64,000 nucleotides of DNA from Solen grandis (taxonomy: Eukaryota > Mollusca > Bivalvia > Adapedonta > Solenidae). This document shows positions 1-13,420 of the stretch, piece by piece. The notes beneath the pieces are model-generated. The model had not been told where the DNA came from, ran no database searches, and saw only the letters and a list, made by a program, of their open reading frames with translations. The stretch is taken from contig CM037777.1 of NCBI GenBank assembly GCA_021229015.1, positions 54,130,165-54,194,164 on the forward strand, written 5' to 3'. A program made the translations under genes and the position numbers. Within the stretch, counting starts at the first letter, position 1. Every line of letters begins with the position of its first letter.

Positions 1-3000
1 AATGCATGAATTATTAGAACCATTCCTGATATGGCTCCATCTATTATCACACAAATAGCTATCGTTTTGAATCGCTGAAGGAAGTGACACGGCACATGAC
101 AAGGCATTATAGGAAGGGGTACTTAGAGAAGATTGCGATTCCTACACGGTCATCTATTTTTCTATATAAAAAATGGTTTTACTACTAAATCATGGCATTT
201 AGGATGTTGTCTTCAAGATTATTCAAATAAGTAAATTTTGATGAGAAGGAAAAAAAAATTGTGTTCAAAATTAGAAAGAACTTGTTTTTTTGTTTTCCAG
301 TCAAATTTTGTAAACAACAGAATTGTTTTATGAATACATAATATATACTGGCTGGTCAGGTTTTAAAATGTTTGATACTCATCAAAACATTATACATGGG
401 AAGTTTAAAGTATAAAACCTTTTGGACCGGTATAAAACCAGAGCAACCTGTAAGTTGCTCACAGACTCAATCAACAATTGGTCATTCTCAGCCTGAAATT
501 CTTTCCAATTGGACTTTTCAGTCCATATGGAAAAAGATTAAATGAGAGCTAGCTCAGGATGAGTCAGAAATGTCTGAAAATAAACATGCTATATTGATAC
601 CAAATGACACCCACTGTAATTTCTCCCAGCAGACATAACTTTATTGCGAATGAAAGACAGATTTTTAAAATATTTTCGATTCAATCAATGAAAGAGGCAT
701 ATCCTTAGAGTCAACAAATTTGACGTTTTTATAAATAAGAATAAAAAAGCCAGACTTTACAGAAATCTGTTTACTTAAAATCTTTCAAGTAATGTCTGGA
801 ATACCATGATTAAAATGAAGGGAAGGTGGGTGAATGCCCTTGCAGAGGTCCTGTATCAAATCATGTAATAAAAGATGAGGGAAACAATTGGCAGACATTG
901 ATTACCTCCCTTGTTTACCAAAAATGCATGGTACTGTAGATAGGAACCAACCAGTACAGAGTTACTGGTTCCCAGTTGCAGAAATAAACAATCAATGGTA
1001 ACACTTTCTTCATCAATATGTCAGACACCAACACTTGTTGCAAGATATACAGAAACAATTGTTCTCCTGTATAAAAGAGTCATAATTAAGTAACGGTATC
1101 TGCTGTAGCTGACAACTCCACAAGCTGATTTTGGGTTCAATGGCTGCTTAGTTTCCTCCAAAGCCCGACTGTTGCCATCCAAACTCAGTATTTATAGCAA
1201 CAAATGATAAATATTTTGCAATCGTAAGACCTGGCAGTAATGTCAAATCTAATGTACTGTAAAGGGCAGTCATGTTATATGCTGAATGCTTTTTGGCTGC
1301 CTGCTTGGCATTTTTGTCCATAAATTGATGGAATAAACAGTTTATATCTTTTCATATTGACTTTTTGTAGTAATATTTTCCTGTGAAGAATGACAGAAAC
1401 AAATTATTAGTGTTAATTCAATAAGCAGCCATTCTGAAAATGTCATGGTAATTCATAAAATATTGAAAAATATAAACCGAACCTCCTACCAGTTAATGGC
1501 TCTCAATTGAACAGAAGTGACTCTGATTTAACTAATTAATCGAGATAGCATCCATTTTTCCAGTACATTAGGTTATATTTAGTTAGATTCAGTCCCACTG
1601 ATAATAAATTACAAAGACACTGACATCAAGTTTTAAACTTTTTCTGCGATTGAGACATCAAACGCAGCAATTGCCACAAGCATTCCATTACTAAGATTTG
1701 ATCTTCAAGGATTCCCTAAACGGCTTTGACAACCTTTAAAATATAGACTGCTGGAAATGTTGAGTTGAATTTAAATAAACTGTATCTGTGACATTTATCG
1801 CACATGAATAATTCTATTAGAGCTCATCAACATGACTGTATCTGAAAGCAACTCATGTTGTTTTTTTTAAAAAAAACACAAAAGTCATTAATGCACTTTA
1901 CCAAAACAACAGCACTTAAAAAAAGTTACTATAAAAAATAAGTTCAGAGAATATTTTTTTAATAGGGTTGCTTGAGAATTTGATCCTCGTTTATTGAATT
2001 TATTGTAACATACTAAGTTACTTTACGTCTAAATGAGACATAATTATACTTTAAAAATCCTGTTCTTTCAGATTTATCACTTCTTTGATTTTTGTAAGAA
2101 TATTTTTTTCACTCATAGATAATTGTAAATTACTCAATAATTGTAATCAGAAAGAATCTTTGTTTCAATGAACATTATCAGAAATCAACATCTACAAAAT
2201 CGAGTTTAATATTATAGTGAAATCATACAGAAAATGTCTTTTTCAGTTGTTTTTTTTTTTCTTTCTGAAATTGTCCAAAATGCTGGAAGACTGTACTGCA
2301 TTGGCCATCTTAAAATAACATCTTTGATTTGAAACAAGTAAAGTGTCTTTTATCCCTTTAAAAAATTCAACAAAAAGGAGAAATAAATTCTATACTTTGG
2401 CAGCAAGCTCTGTCTACATTAGACAAAAATGATCCATTTGTCTGAAGTTCATAGCAAGATTTGATAAAACGTGTCGCTGTTTTGAGCTCAAAGTGCTCTG
2501 ATCCAGTCTCTATTCCCTCAAACAGAAAATTAGAAAACAATCAATCATGTGTCATTTATATTAAATGGAATATCAAGATATATAACAGCAGTGTATCAAA
2601 ATCATATGCATTCTCTTTCTGCATAGACAAAGCCAATCTATCAGGGATGATTCAAATGTATTATGGGACAAAGTCCCGCAGATGGGGCGACAATCCCACT
2701 TGGTTGGGCCAACAAACTTCTCTAATTAAAGGGCATATACCAAGATGTTCCAAATATTCCTGTACGTTATTAATTACTCATATCAAACTTGAAACATTTG
2801 CTTGCTAAACAAATATTTCCATCTGAGACCTTTGTCAAATGTTTACACTTATTTTGTATGACTAAGGAGCTCTTTTGTTCTCCTATTTGACAATGTGGCT
2901 CCATTGACCACAGGACCATTTACGCGGAGGATGCATGTTTGCCGTCTCTTAAAGAAACCACCATGAAATATGGTCGTGGAAAGGCTATGAATAGAATCTC

Positions 3001-4275
3001 ATGTATTTAACAGAACCAGGACTTCAATATCTGTAGAAGCATTATCCTAACCTTAAGATTACAGCAAAATCTTTGTTAATTATAGCGATTTCTGGGGTAA
3101 AATAAGTCGAACATCAAGAATTGGCAAGTTCTGTAACAGACAAGAAATGCAAAGAAACTTAACAGTCAATACTGCAAGAAACAATGCATCCATATGCAAC
3201 AACTTCATCTGGGATTTGGAGAAGAGAGATTTCGGGAACAAAAATAACAAATGTTTTGTGCAAGGTCAGAATCAGAAGCTGAAACCTCGAATTTGTAATA
3301 TGCTTCTGTGGAAAGCAACACGCAAAACCAAACACAATATTACAGACTAGGAAGTTCCCATCAGAAATAACAATAAACATGTTGAAGGGTGGTTATACTG
3401 TTTTTTTGTAAGTAACATATGTTGAGTTTGTAGCCAACTATGACTGACTAATATCAACTTTTTATTTTGCACTTGCATGTTCTTTTAATGTCTAATATTA
3501 AGATAAAAGGTAATATAAAAATTATTATTACTTAAATGAATAATTCAAATATTTGTTGTTTTTTTTATTGAAAAGAAAGAAAAAACTTGACTGATTTACT
3601 ATAAATGGATATATATATATATTTTAAATGACAGATGTCTAATTCCTTAATTGACAGGTGTCTAATTCCAAGAGAAATAATTGTTGTCTATATGAATTAT
3701 GAATATGATGTTTCCTTAACCCTTTTGAAACAAATGCAGACCAAGATCAGCCTGCACATCTGTGCAGACTGATAATGGATTGCACTGTTCGATACTTAGT
3801 CAATGAATTTTCAGCATGTTCCCATCAACACCTAATGGTACAGGCAAAAATAAAGAAAATATGTTGAGTCCAATAAAGACATTTCATTAACATGGAAAGG
3901 GTTAATATATAGAAAATATCTTCAAATAATTTTGGCAAACTCAGAATTTTTTTTTTCAAACCTTGCATATCTTTTCTTGTGTTATCCATTTACTGAGTGC
4001 AAACAGTAACAAGTTCACTCACAATAGACAGTGTGGCTCCACTTTAAAATGTACTGGAGGTCCAGGAATAGATTTTGCAAGGATCCAATGTGCCAAAGTA
4101 TGCGGACTTCACCTTATTTTGGAACTGTGAGGTAATCAAGGATTCTATACAGTGACAATTTTATCATCCCATGTAACAAATGTAGAAACACATTCTCGGC
4201 CTGAGAAATACATTGCAGTCTTCTCTAAATTTTACTGTAATATCACATTATTAATAGTAACAAATTACAAAAAAA
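1..4275. other. No gene recognised; AT-rich intergenic or intronic DNA
   Basis: I see no reading frame with a recognisable domain and no convincing exon here. The short open frames, such as one at 2461-2808, have no family resemblance and no codon bias. Two blocks are less AT-rich than their surroundings, about 800-1000 and about 2860-2990, and could be non-coding conserved sequence or old repeat, but nothing in them is diagnostic. Confidence 0.5.
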
Positions 4276-7200
4276 ACACTTACCATAAGAAAAGACAAAA
4301 ATACCTGAGCCATTTAAACACTTACCATAAGAAAAGACAAAAATACCTGAGCCATTTAAACACTTACCATAAGAAAAGACAAAAATACCTGAGCCATTTA
4401 AACACTTACCATAAGAAAAGACAAAAATACCTGAGCCATTTAAACACTTACCATAAGAAAAGACAAAAATACCTAAGCCATTTAAACACTTACCATAAGA
4501 AAAGACAAAAATACTTGAGCCATTTAAGCTTAACACTTACCATAAGAAAAGACAAAAATACCTGAGCCATTTAAACACTTACCATAAGAAAAGACAAAAA
4601 TACCTGAGCCATTTAAACACTTACCATAAGAAAAGATAAAAATACCTGAGCCATTTAAACACTTACCATAAGAAAAGACAAAAATACCTGAGCCATTTAA
4701 ACACTTACCATAAGAAAAGACAAAAATACCTGAGCCATTTAAACACTTACCATAAGAAAAGACAAAAATACCTGAGCCATTTAAACACTTACCATAAGAA
4801 AAGACAAAAATACCTGAGCCATTTAAACACTTACCATAAGAAAAGACAAAAATACATGAGCCATTTAAACACTTACCATAAGAAAAGACAAAAATACCTG
4901 AGCCATTTAAACACTTACCATAAGAAAAGACAAAAATACCTGAGCCATTTAAAATACCATAAAAAAGACAAAATACTGAGCATTTAAACATTACATAAAA
5001 AAGACAAAAATACTTGAGCATTTAAACACTTACCATAAAAAGACAAAAATACCTAGCCATTTAAACATTACCATAAGAAAAGACAAAAATACCTGAGCAT
5101 TTAAACACTTACCATAAGAAAAGACAAAAATACTGAGCCATTTAAAACTTACCATAAGAAAGACAAAAATACCTGAGCCATTTAAACACTTACATAGAAA
5201 AGACAAAAATACCTGAGCCATTTAAACTTACCATAAAAAAAACAAAAATACTGAGCCATTTAAAACTTACCATAAAAAAGACAAAATACTGAGCCATTTA
5301 AACACTTACCATAAGAAAAGACAAAAATACCTGAGCTTTAAACACTTACCATAAGAAAAGACAAAAATACTGAGCCATTTAAACAATAAACAAAAATACC
5401 TGAGCCATTAACTACCAAAGAAAAGACAAAATACTTGAGCCATTTAAACACTTACCATAATAAAAGCAAAAATCCTGAGCATTAAACACTTACCATAAAA
5501 AAGACAAAAATACCTGAGCCATTTAAACACTTACATAAGAAAAGACAAAAATACCTGAGCCATTTAAACACTTACCATAAGAAAAGACAAAAATACTGAG
5601 CCATTTAACACTACCATAAGAAAAGACAAAAATACTGAGCCATTTAAACACTTACCATAAAAAAGACAAAAATACTGAGCCATTTAAACACTTACATAAG
5701 AAAAGACAAAAATACCTGAGCCATTTAACACTTACATAAGAAAAGAAAAAATACTGGCCATTTAACATTACATAAGAAAGACAAAAATACTGAGCATTTA
5801 AACACTTACCATAAGAAAAACAAAAATACCTGAGCATTAACACTTACCATAAGAAAAGACAAAAATACTGAGCCATTTAAACCTTACATAAGAAAAGACA
5901 AAAATACTTGAGCCATTTAAACACTTACCATAAGAAAAGACAAAATACCTGAGCCATTTAACACTTACCATAAGAAAAGACAAAATACTGAGCCATTTAA
6001 ACACTTACCATAAGAAAAGCAAAACGAGATTACCTTACTAAGAAGACAATACGAGCCATTTACACTTACATAAAAAAAATGCATTAACATCCATAAGAAG
6101 ACAAATACGCATTTAAATCCAAAAGACAAACTGAGCATTTAAACTTACATAAAAGACAAATACGAGCCATTAACACTTACCTAAGAAAAGACAAAATCTA
6201 GCCTTTAACACTTACATAGAAAAGACAAAATACTGAGCATTTAAACTTCATAAGAAAAGACAAATACTGAGCCATTTAAACCTTACCATAAGAAAAGACA
6301 AAATACTTAGCCATTTAAACATTACCATAGAAAGACAAAATACTAGCATTAACACTTACCATAAGAAAGACAAATACTGAGCCATTTAAACATTACATAA
6401 GAAAAGACAAAAATACTGAGCCATTTAAACACTTACCATAAGAAAAGACAAAATACTGAGCCATTTAAACACTTACCATAAGAAAAGACAAAAATACCTG
6501 AGCCATTTAAACACTTACCATAAGAAAAGACAAAAATACTAGCCATTTAAACACTTACATAAGAAAAGACAAAAATACCTGAGCCATTTAAACACTTACC
6601 ATAAGAAAAGACAAAAATACTGAGCCATTTAAACACTTACCATAAGAAAGACAAAAATACTGAGCCATTTAAACACTTACATAAGAAAAGACAAAAATAC
6701 TTAGCCATTTAAACATTACCATAAGAAAGACAAAAATACCTGAGCCATTAAACACTTACCATAAGAAAAGACAAAATACTGAGCCATTTAAACACTTACC
6801 ATAAGAAAAGACAAAAATACTGAGCCATTTAAACACTTACCATAAGAAAAGACAAAAATACCTGAGCCATTTAACACTACCATAAGAAAAGACAAAATAC
6901 CTGAGCATTTAAACACTTACCATAAAAAGACAAAAATACTGAGCCATTTAAACACTTACCATAAGAAAAGACAAAAATACCTGAGCCATTTAAACACTTA
7001 CCATAAGAAAAGACAAAAATACTGAGCCATTTAAACATTACCATAAAAAGACAAAAACCTGAGCCATTTAAACATTACATGAAAAGACAAAATACCTGAG
7101 CCATTTAACACTTACATAAGAAAAGCAAAAATACTGAGCCATTTAAACACTTACCATAAGAAAAGACAAAAATACCTGAGCCATTTAAACACTTACCATA

Positions 7201-7568
7201 AGAAAAGACAAAAATACCTGAGCCATTTAAACACTTACCATAAGAAAAGACAAAAATACCTGAGCCATTTAAACACTTACCATAAGAAAAGACAAAAATA
7301 CCTGAGCCATTTAAACACTTACCATAATAAAAAACAAAAATACCTGAGCCATTTAAACACTTACCATAAGAAAAGACAAAAATACCTGAGCCATTTAAAC
7401 ACTTACCATAAGAAAAGACAAAAATACCTGAGCCATTTAAACACTTACCATAAGAAAAGACAAAAATACTTAAGCCATTTAAACACTTACCATAAGAAAA
7501 GACAAAAATACCTGAGCCATTTAAACACTTACCATAAGAAAAGACAAAAATACTTGAGCCATTTAATC
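4276..7568. repeat. 42-bp minisatellite array, about 80 copies
   Basis: The unit is 42 bp, beginning ACACTTACCATAAGAAAAGA and ending GAGCCATTTAA, repeated head to tail without spacers. Copies at about 4276-4950 and 7140-7568 are nearly identical. Those between about 4950 and 7100 carry many one-base losses, mostly in homopolymer runs, so the period slips to 38-41. Because 42 is divisible by three, both strands stay open over the clean parts and give repetitive 14-residue peptides; these are by-products of the period, not genes. There are no unique spacers, so this is not a CRISPR array. Confidence 0.97.
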
Positions 7569-10400
7569 AGTAGCATTGATACAGCAAAAACCATTCATAC
7601 AAGTTGAGCAAATGTAAATCTGGTATGTAAAAGCTATGTAAATACCTCTCACAACTGAATTCTGGAGTTTACTTCACAGTAATTTAAAACGCTAACAATA
7701 TATATCAGAAATGTTTCACAAAAGTTTCCGAGGGATTCCTCCCCCCAGATCAAACTGCCATGTAGACATAGCCTGCATTGTTATTGCTATCCATCAGCCG
7801 AGGGAGAGCCTACAATCATACACAGATAAGCAGGGTACCGTGTCAAACAAGGTGCCTCTCTGTATGCAACTTGCAGAGGGAATATTTAATATTGTATGTA
7901 TCATAAGGCTTTGGGGTACAATATCTATCTGATGGATTAATATGTCACTTTACAATTTTTTTTTCCCACAAAAAAGGTCCTTTTTTATTCATATTTTTTC
8001 CCAACGTAGCCGTCAATCCTCACTTTTGACCTATTTACAGAATCTGATGATGAAAGAAAAAAGACCAAATAAATATTTGAACGATTTCCACTGGTAGAAA
8101 GTGGTTACTTAAGGAAAAAGGGTATACACATAATTCTTTGTTAAGAATTGAAAATTAGCTTAATTAAATATCATAAAGCTTCGTATAAACAAAATATCAA
8201 TATAATATTCAGAATGAATTACAGTTTCTCTGATAAGTATAATACAGTTGTTTTATCAAAACATTTCTCTTAGATACGCAACAAGATCCGTTTCTGGCCT
8301 AACATAATAAACATATGCTATATAGTATAGTCTGTTTCATGGTCTCCATAGGACTAAAAAAACGGTTACAGTGTGATTCATTACAACAATGTTTGCCGAT
8401 AGCGGGGGAGAGGACATTATATACATTCAACATCCATCATTGCTTTATCCCCATCAATGCAAAGTACCTTATTTCTTGTATTCCTTACGTTCAGAAGTTG
8501 ACAGAGATATTTTTGTCTACAGTTGTGTGTACAGTCCAATATCAGTCATTCACAATGCTCAGAACCAGATATGGCATAATTTGTGTTTTAATAACCCAAA
8601 ATCATGACCAATGTTTTTTCTTCTTTTTTTTTTTTTGCAAGTATGTACCCCCTGCCACTGTTTTATTCAATGAATAAATGATTATCTTAAAATGGGAATG
8701 TAAATGAAACAGCAATTAATGATTATTTTATATCATCATTTGTATTAAATATTTTATGCTTTGAATAAATAGCGAAAACAATGCATAAATTGAACACATC
8801 AAAACTGATCAAGTTTCAAGTTAGACAAATAAAACACACAAATATCAAATATTACAGTCCCTAAAAAAAGTACTACTTTAAAGTGTTTTACTGATCAATG
8901 ACAATTAGCACAATCATACATTAAAAAAAATGATGCTAAATTTCATGATCATTCTTCCTTTAATCATCATGTATAAAATCATATAATTATCATCACCTTT
9001 AGATTAAAAAGAAGAAAATATCCAATTAATTAACAAGTAACACAAAAAAAGGGTCCAAAAAAATTGATATAATCATGTTAGCATTTTTCCATTGTTTGTT
9101 TTCAAAATGACACTGGTAGTTCATGTTTTGACAGCAAGTCTGAATAAAAATTGTGAAAATTAGACTCAAATAATAGCACTGGCTAAAAAATATTTTGGCA
9201 ATGTTTTCATATATTTTTCGTACAGAAACAAGAAGAAAAGGAATCAGGACTACAGAAGTATTTCAGATAAGGTCAGACTTTTGGGTGTTAAGATTGTATT
9301 TGTTTAAATATAATTAATATGGGACAATTTCTGGGACAAACATATCTTTTCTGTAGGAAGCAATTAAGTGAATAAAGTTTGTGCTTCAACAGTCTATAAT
9401 GTCAGAGGGTACAGTTGATGATTTAATCCATGATATAGTAGGTACGAATGTGTCGAGGTCTCCCACGTCCTAGGTGCTACCTGTCGTCATAACGACTGGA
9501 CTATCCAGAGTGTCACAGAAACATCCAGACAGATCCACGCTAATGTGACAACATATCAATCCAACATGTCTTCCCTTTTTTCATAATTAGTTCACAAGGG
9601 ATTGATAGTACAAATTATTCCCGTTAACATGCTTGTATGTACGTTAGGCTTTATACAATTAAAGAATGTAAGTAGGGACTCTGTATCTTATAGACTACGG
9701 TGATAAAACTGCCTGCCTTCTAGCAGTCAAGTCTGACAGGCGGCGGAATCTCTCAAGTGCTCAAGTAGGCATAAAATCAGCTCACTTTTAATGTGGGGTG
9801 TGCTAGCTGAAAATAATGGGCAAGGAAACAAAAAAACAGTGCAGCCAGAAATAGCAAAGGATGTGTTCCGGTTATGGGCTGATGCAAATGTATGACATGA
9901 TGTTTTGCCAGACTAAAATTACTCTTGTGTAAAAAATTTAAGTATAATATTTTGACTCAAAAATTCATAAATATTGAGAGTTCAAAATCTGCAATGCCCA
10001 TTGTATTAAATTCTTAACAGCAATGTTATTACATGAAATGTCAAAATCTAATTAACATTTTGAAATAGAACAGAAAATTATACACTTGAAATAATCTAAA
10101 TTATTACAAAATTAATGCATATTTTTACTTCGTAGGAGAAAGATCTATTAAGGATTAATTCTCATAAGAAAAATAAAAGAAAAAGAGAGAAGGACAGGGA
10201 ATATCAATGCTCTTGAGACTTTTATCTGACATTCTTTTCCATAAAAAAAAGCAATGTTTCAAACTCTCTGAAAAAAAAAATAAGAAACTCAACTAAAATT
10301 CTCATGAAATAACAAATATCTCTTTGTCAAAAACTAAAAAACAATCTTTTTTGTATTTATCACCCATAAAGACATGTCAAGAGTGAACCAAGAGTATTGC
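7569..10400. other. No gene recognised
   Basis: This is AT-rich DNA after the minisatellite. It holds poly-T and poly-A runs and short open frames (for example 7711-7932 and 8315-8677) without recognisable domains. A more balanced block lies at about 9415-9560, with no coding signature I can identify. Confidence 0.5.
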
Positions 10401-10640
10401 CAGAAAATGGCCCTTGACATAATTGCAGTCCCATCCAGATATTACCAGGGAACACTCCACTATCTCAACACATGACACCTTTTCCAGGCTTCAAGAACCC
10501 ATTCCGGAACATGGGAAGATTAGAATCAGCCATTATTTATACCGTGCCTTAATGAGGCCTGATTGTTTAAGGCATCTTGATGGGCACTTAGGGGCCATCC
10601 TCGGGATGTCATATTCGCCGTGACAACAGCTGCTGAAGTG
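10401..10640. other. GC-richer unique block, possible conserved non-coding element
   Basis: About 240 bases stand out from the AT-rich surroundings by balanced composition and absence of repeats. One frame (10423-10623) is open for 66 codons but resembles nothing I know and has no splice sites that would make it an obvious exon. A conserved regulatory element, an unrecognised exon or an old repeat are all possible. This rests on composition only. Confidence 0.2.
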
Positions 10641-10925
10641 TTTTCGGATGGAGGAAATATTATACATTTAAATTATACATACTGTTTTAAAACAGTGCTC
10701 TTATTATTTGGTGGTTATGGCTTTTTTACTCTGTGCAAATGGATTCTTGGGTGCTAAGAGTTCTCTGTCATCTCTATCAGACAGCTGCTAAGCGCTTTCC
10801 CTCTTTTCTATCAAACAAAAAAAAATTGTTTTGAAAAAATGTTTTGCCTGTCTAGAAGCACAGACCATTTACACATGTGAAAAAAACAATATAATTATCT
10901 TAGTGTCCCATCCATGGCTATGTTT

Positions 10926-10932
10926 GTATGTT

Positions 10933-10966
<34 letters not shown>
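10926..10966 (+). repeat. Poly(T) tract
   Basis: An almost pure T run of about 40 bases. It could be the reverse-complement tail of a retroposed element, but no element body is recognisable next to it. Confidence 0.9.
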
Positions 10967-10969
<3 letters not shown>

Positions 10970-11334
10970 GAGAAATGAGAGCATCACTGTGTCTAGTTTC
11001 CAAAATATTCCTCGAATTATCAAGGAAAACACACTGAAAAAAACTCTATACAGCAGTGATATGTTAAATATAAAAATTCATATTAATGTCAAAAGGTGTT
11101 TAAAAAAATCTGCCATTTCTTTATTCTCCCCAATCTGACTCATCACTAGAACTATCAATGAAAGTGATTAATACCCCTGCATACTGCTTTGACACAGAGG
11201 AAGGGACATCATTCTTACATTATCCTTGACACAGTTATCTGCACTTGAGTGCTGAGTAGTCTTATCATGATACATCATTGTTCCAAGTGAGAGGGCATTA
11301 TCATCAAGTTACCAACCTTCACGTAATGTGAAAA

Positions 11335-11965
11335 TAGGACTGGACTGGACAAGAAGCGATGTGACAACTGATTTTTCTGTAGCACAGGACTGGACAGGAC
11401 AGGAAATGATGTGACAACTGTGATTTTTCTGTTCCCAGGACTGGACAGGACACGATGTGACAACTGTGATATTTCTGTAGCCCAGGACAGGAAGCAATGT
11501 GACAACTGTGATTACTGGACAGGACACGATGAGACAACTGTGATATTTCTGTAGCCCAGGACAGGAAGCAATGTGACAACTGTGATTTTCCTGTAGCCCA
11601 GGACAGGAAGTGATGTAACAACTGTGATATTTCTGTACCTTAAGACCAGACAGGAATGGAAGCATTGTGACAACTGTGATTTTTCTGTAGGCCAGGACTG
11701 GTCAGGACAGGAAGGGAGGAATTTGGGGGAAGCAATGTCACAACTGTGATATTTCTGTAGCCCAGGACTGGAAGCGATGTGACAACTGCAATTTTTCTGT
11801 ACCCCAGGACTGCAGGACAGGACTGGAAGCAATGTGACAACTGTGTTTTTTCTGTAGCCCGGGACTGGACATGACAGGAAGTAATGTGACAACTGCAATT
11901 TTTCGTACCCCGGGACTAGATAGGACAGGAAGCAATGTGACAACTGTAATATTTCTGTAGCCCTT
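11335..11965. repeat. Variable-length minisatellite, about 12 units
   Basis: Imperfect units of about 38-62 bp share the core ATGTGACAACTGTGATATTT, then CTGTAGCCCAGGACTGGACAGGAC or shortened forms of it. Unit length varies mainly in the number of GGACTGGACAGGACA segments. The reverse strand stays open in several frames and yields peptides rich in Ser, Cys and Pro. These are frame by-products of a low-complexity repeat and not coding sequence. Confidence 0.93.
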
Positions 11966-12639
11966 ACTTCAATTGTGCAGCAAGCAGGAATACCAACAAC
12001 AGCCTATAATCCCAGTCTTTTTCACAATCATCCAAAATTCTACTTTCTGTTATAATTAAACTATCACATTATTAATTCATTCATTCCATAAATCACACAA
12101 ATATAATTTTTTCCAGTATCTCAAAACAAATACTCATCAAAAGAGCTATAAAACATAATTAATCTGTTTCTTTCATCATTTAATTCAATGGCTCAACGAA
12201 TATGTAATCATCGGCCATTAATGATATATTATCATCACCTTATCTTTCCCCTGTGTGGTAGGATATTCATGCAGTGTGATGGCTAGGCAACAGTAAATAT
12301 ATCAATAATTACTGTATATCAGTTTCCTAGCATTTGGGACATGGCTCATCTACTTGAACTTTATAGATATGGATGAATTTGGGAGTGAAAAAGCTAAGGG
12401 TGATTTGTGTTATTTATGAAGAAGATGAATATCACGCTACACCACTCAAAAATATGTATAATGGGCTGCGGTGTAACTTGTGGGACAACATATATGATTT
12501 TACTTTGTGAAGCAAGGGTATATGGTATAAATATTTTAAATGGAGATAAAAGACTGAAGGTATGGTTAGCTAGTAAATACAACTTCTGATCAGTTATCAA
12601 AAGTGACTTTTTTTCAGGTTATCAGTGAATTGGTGAGTA

Positions 12640-12830
12640 ATAAGGGTTCAATCAATCAAAACAACGTTTTTTACATTGTTGGTGAGTGACTTGACTATTT
12701 GAGTATTTCGGTCATATAGCAATGTCCAGCTAATTACAGGTGGAGGAAGACACCAAATGCACAGAGGCATCTGGGTAGAAACAATGACCTGGTGGGTGAC
12801 AGCAGCTCAATCAGGGTTAGACTGGTGATA
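12640..12830 (-). mobile_element. tRNA-derived SINE, 5'-truncated copy, reverse strand
   Basis: The reverse complement contains the body and tail of the fuller SINE at 38698-38957. The shared blocks are TTCTACCCAG, CCTCTGTG, GTCTTCCTCCACC, TAATTAGCTGGA and GCTATATGA followed by AAATACT, in the same order. The tRNA-like head with box A and box B is not visible, so this copy seems truncated or too diverged at its 5' end. Boundaries are approximate. Confidence 0.8.
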
Positions 12831-13108
12831 AGGATGTTTTCATTCCTTAAATGCAGTCAGTTCTCATTGCTTGTAAATCAGTGTTAAATTGGGTATGTCG
12901 GTGATCCATTGGTGTTTGATCAGTGGTCAAACACTTTTCATCAGATGTAGTCACTGACTCATATATGTGGTAATCAGTGGCCAATTGGTGATAATGGTGA
13001 TAAAGATATTGCATATCTCTTGTCACAGCTTGTTGTAGTTTCTTTCAATGAAAAAATATGTATAAGTGATGGCCAAGGTTAACCCAGGAAAGAAGACTTC
13101 AGTTTAGG

Positions 13109-13420
13109 CAGTACAGCACCATTCTTGCAGAGCTGATGGAGGGTGACACCAGCTCCTTCCAGAACTAAATGAGGATGACCTAAGACATGTTCAACAAGCT
13201 GCTGCAATGTCTCATATCAAGACACCAACTGGATAAAAGCCCTAGATCCCGGATTGAAGCTGGCAGTGACGCTCAGGCACCTAACATCAGCAGATTCCTA
13301 CCCTTCCTTCTTCTGTGATTTTAGGGTGGCCAAGTCAACAATAGCCCTCTTCATCTCTGAAGTGTGCCAGGCCATGACACAGTGAAGACATAATCCCTAT
13401 CCCCAACACCAAGCAGCACT
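13109..13420 (+). pseudogene. PIF/Harbinger (HARBI1-like) transposase relic
   Basis: Translation gives two blocks typical of HARBI1-family nucleases and their transposases. The first, from 13109, reads QYSTILAELMEGDTSSFQN followed by MRMT. After a frame change near 13219 comes DTNWIKALDPGLKLAVTLRH and then FRVAKSTIALFISEVCQAM. The phrases RMT, W-KALDPGLKLAVTLR, FRVAKSTI and EVCQAM are the N-terminal and helix-turn-helix-like hallmarks of this family. Stop codons interrupt the first block, a frameshift separates the two, and the catalytic DDE part is absent. It is a dead fragment of a DNA transposon. Confidence 0.85.

Noticed and set aside
4152..5021. Long repetitive open frames (137 codons on +, 163 codons on -) across the 42-bp array
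   Set aside because: They follow from a repeat unit divisible by three and exist on both strands; they break wherever the array has indels.
4276..7568. CRISPR-like appearance of regularly repeated units
   Set aside because: Units are contiguous with no unique spacers, and the context is eukaryotic.
7711..8677. Short open frames as possible small genes
   Set aside because: No domain, no bias in codon use and poly-T tracts within the frame; they look like chance frames.
11275..11943. Several reverse-strand open frames rich in Ser, Cys and Pro
   Set aside because: All come from one minisatellite read in different frames; none has a start context, splice sites or a domain.
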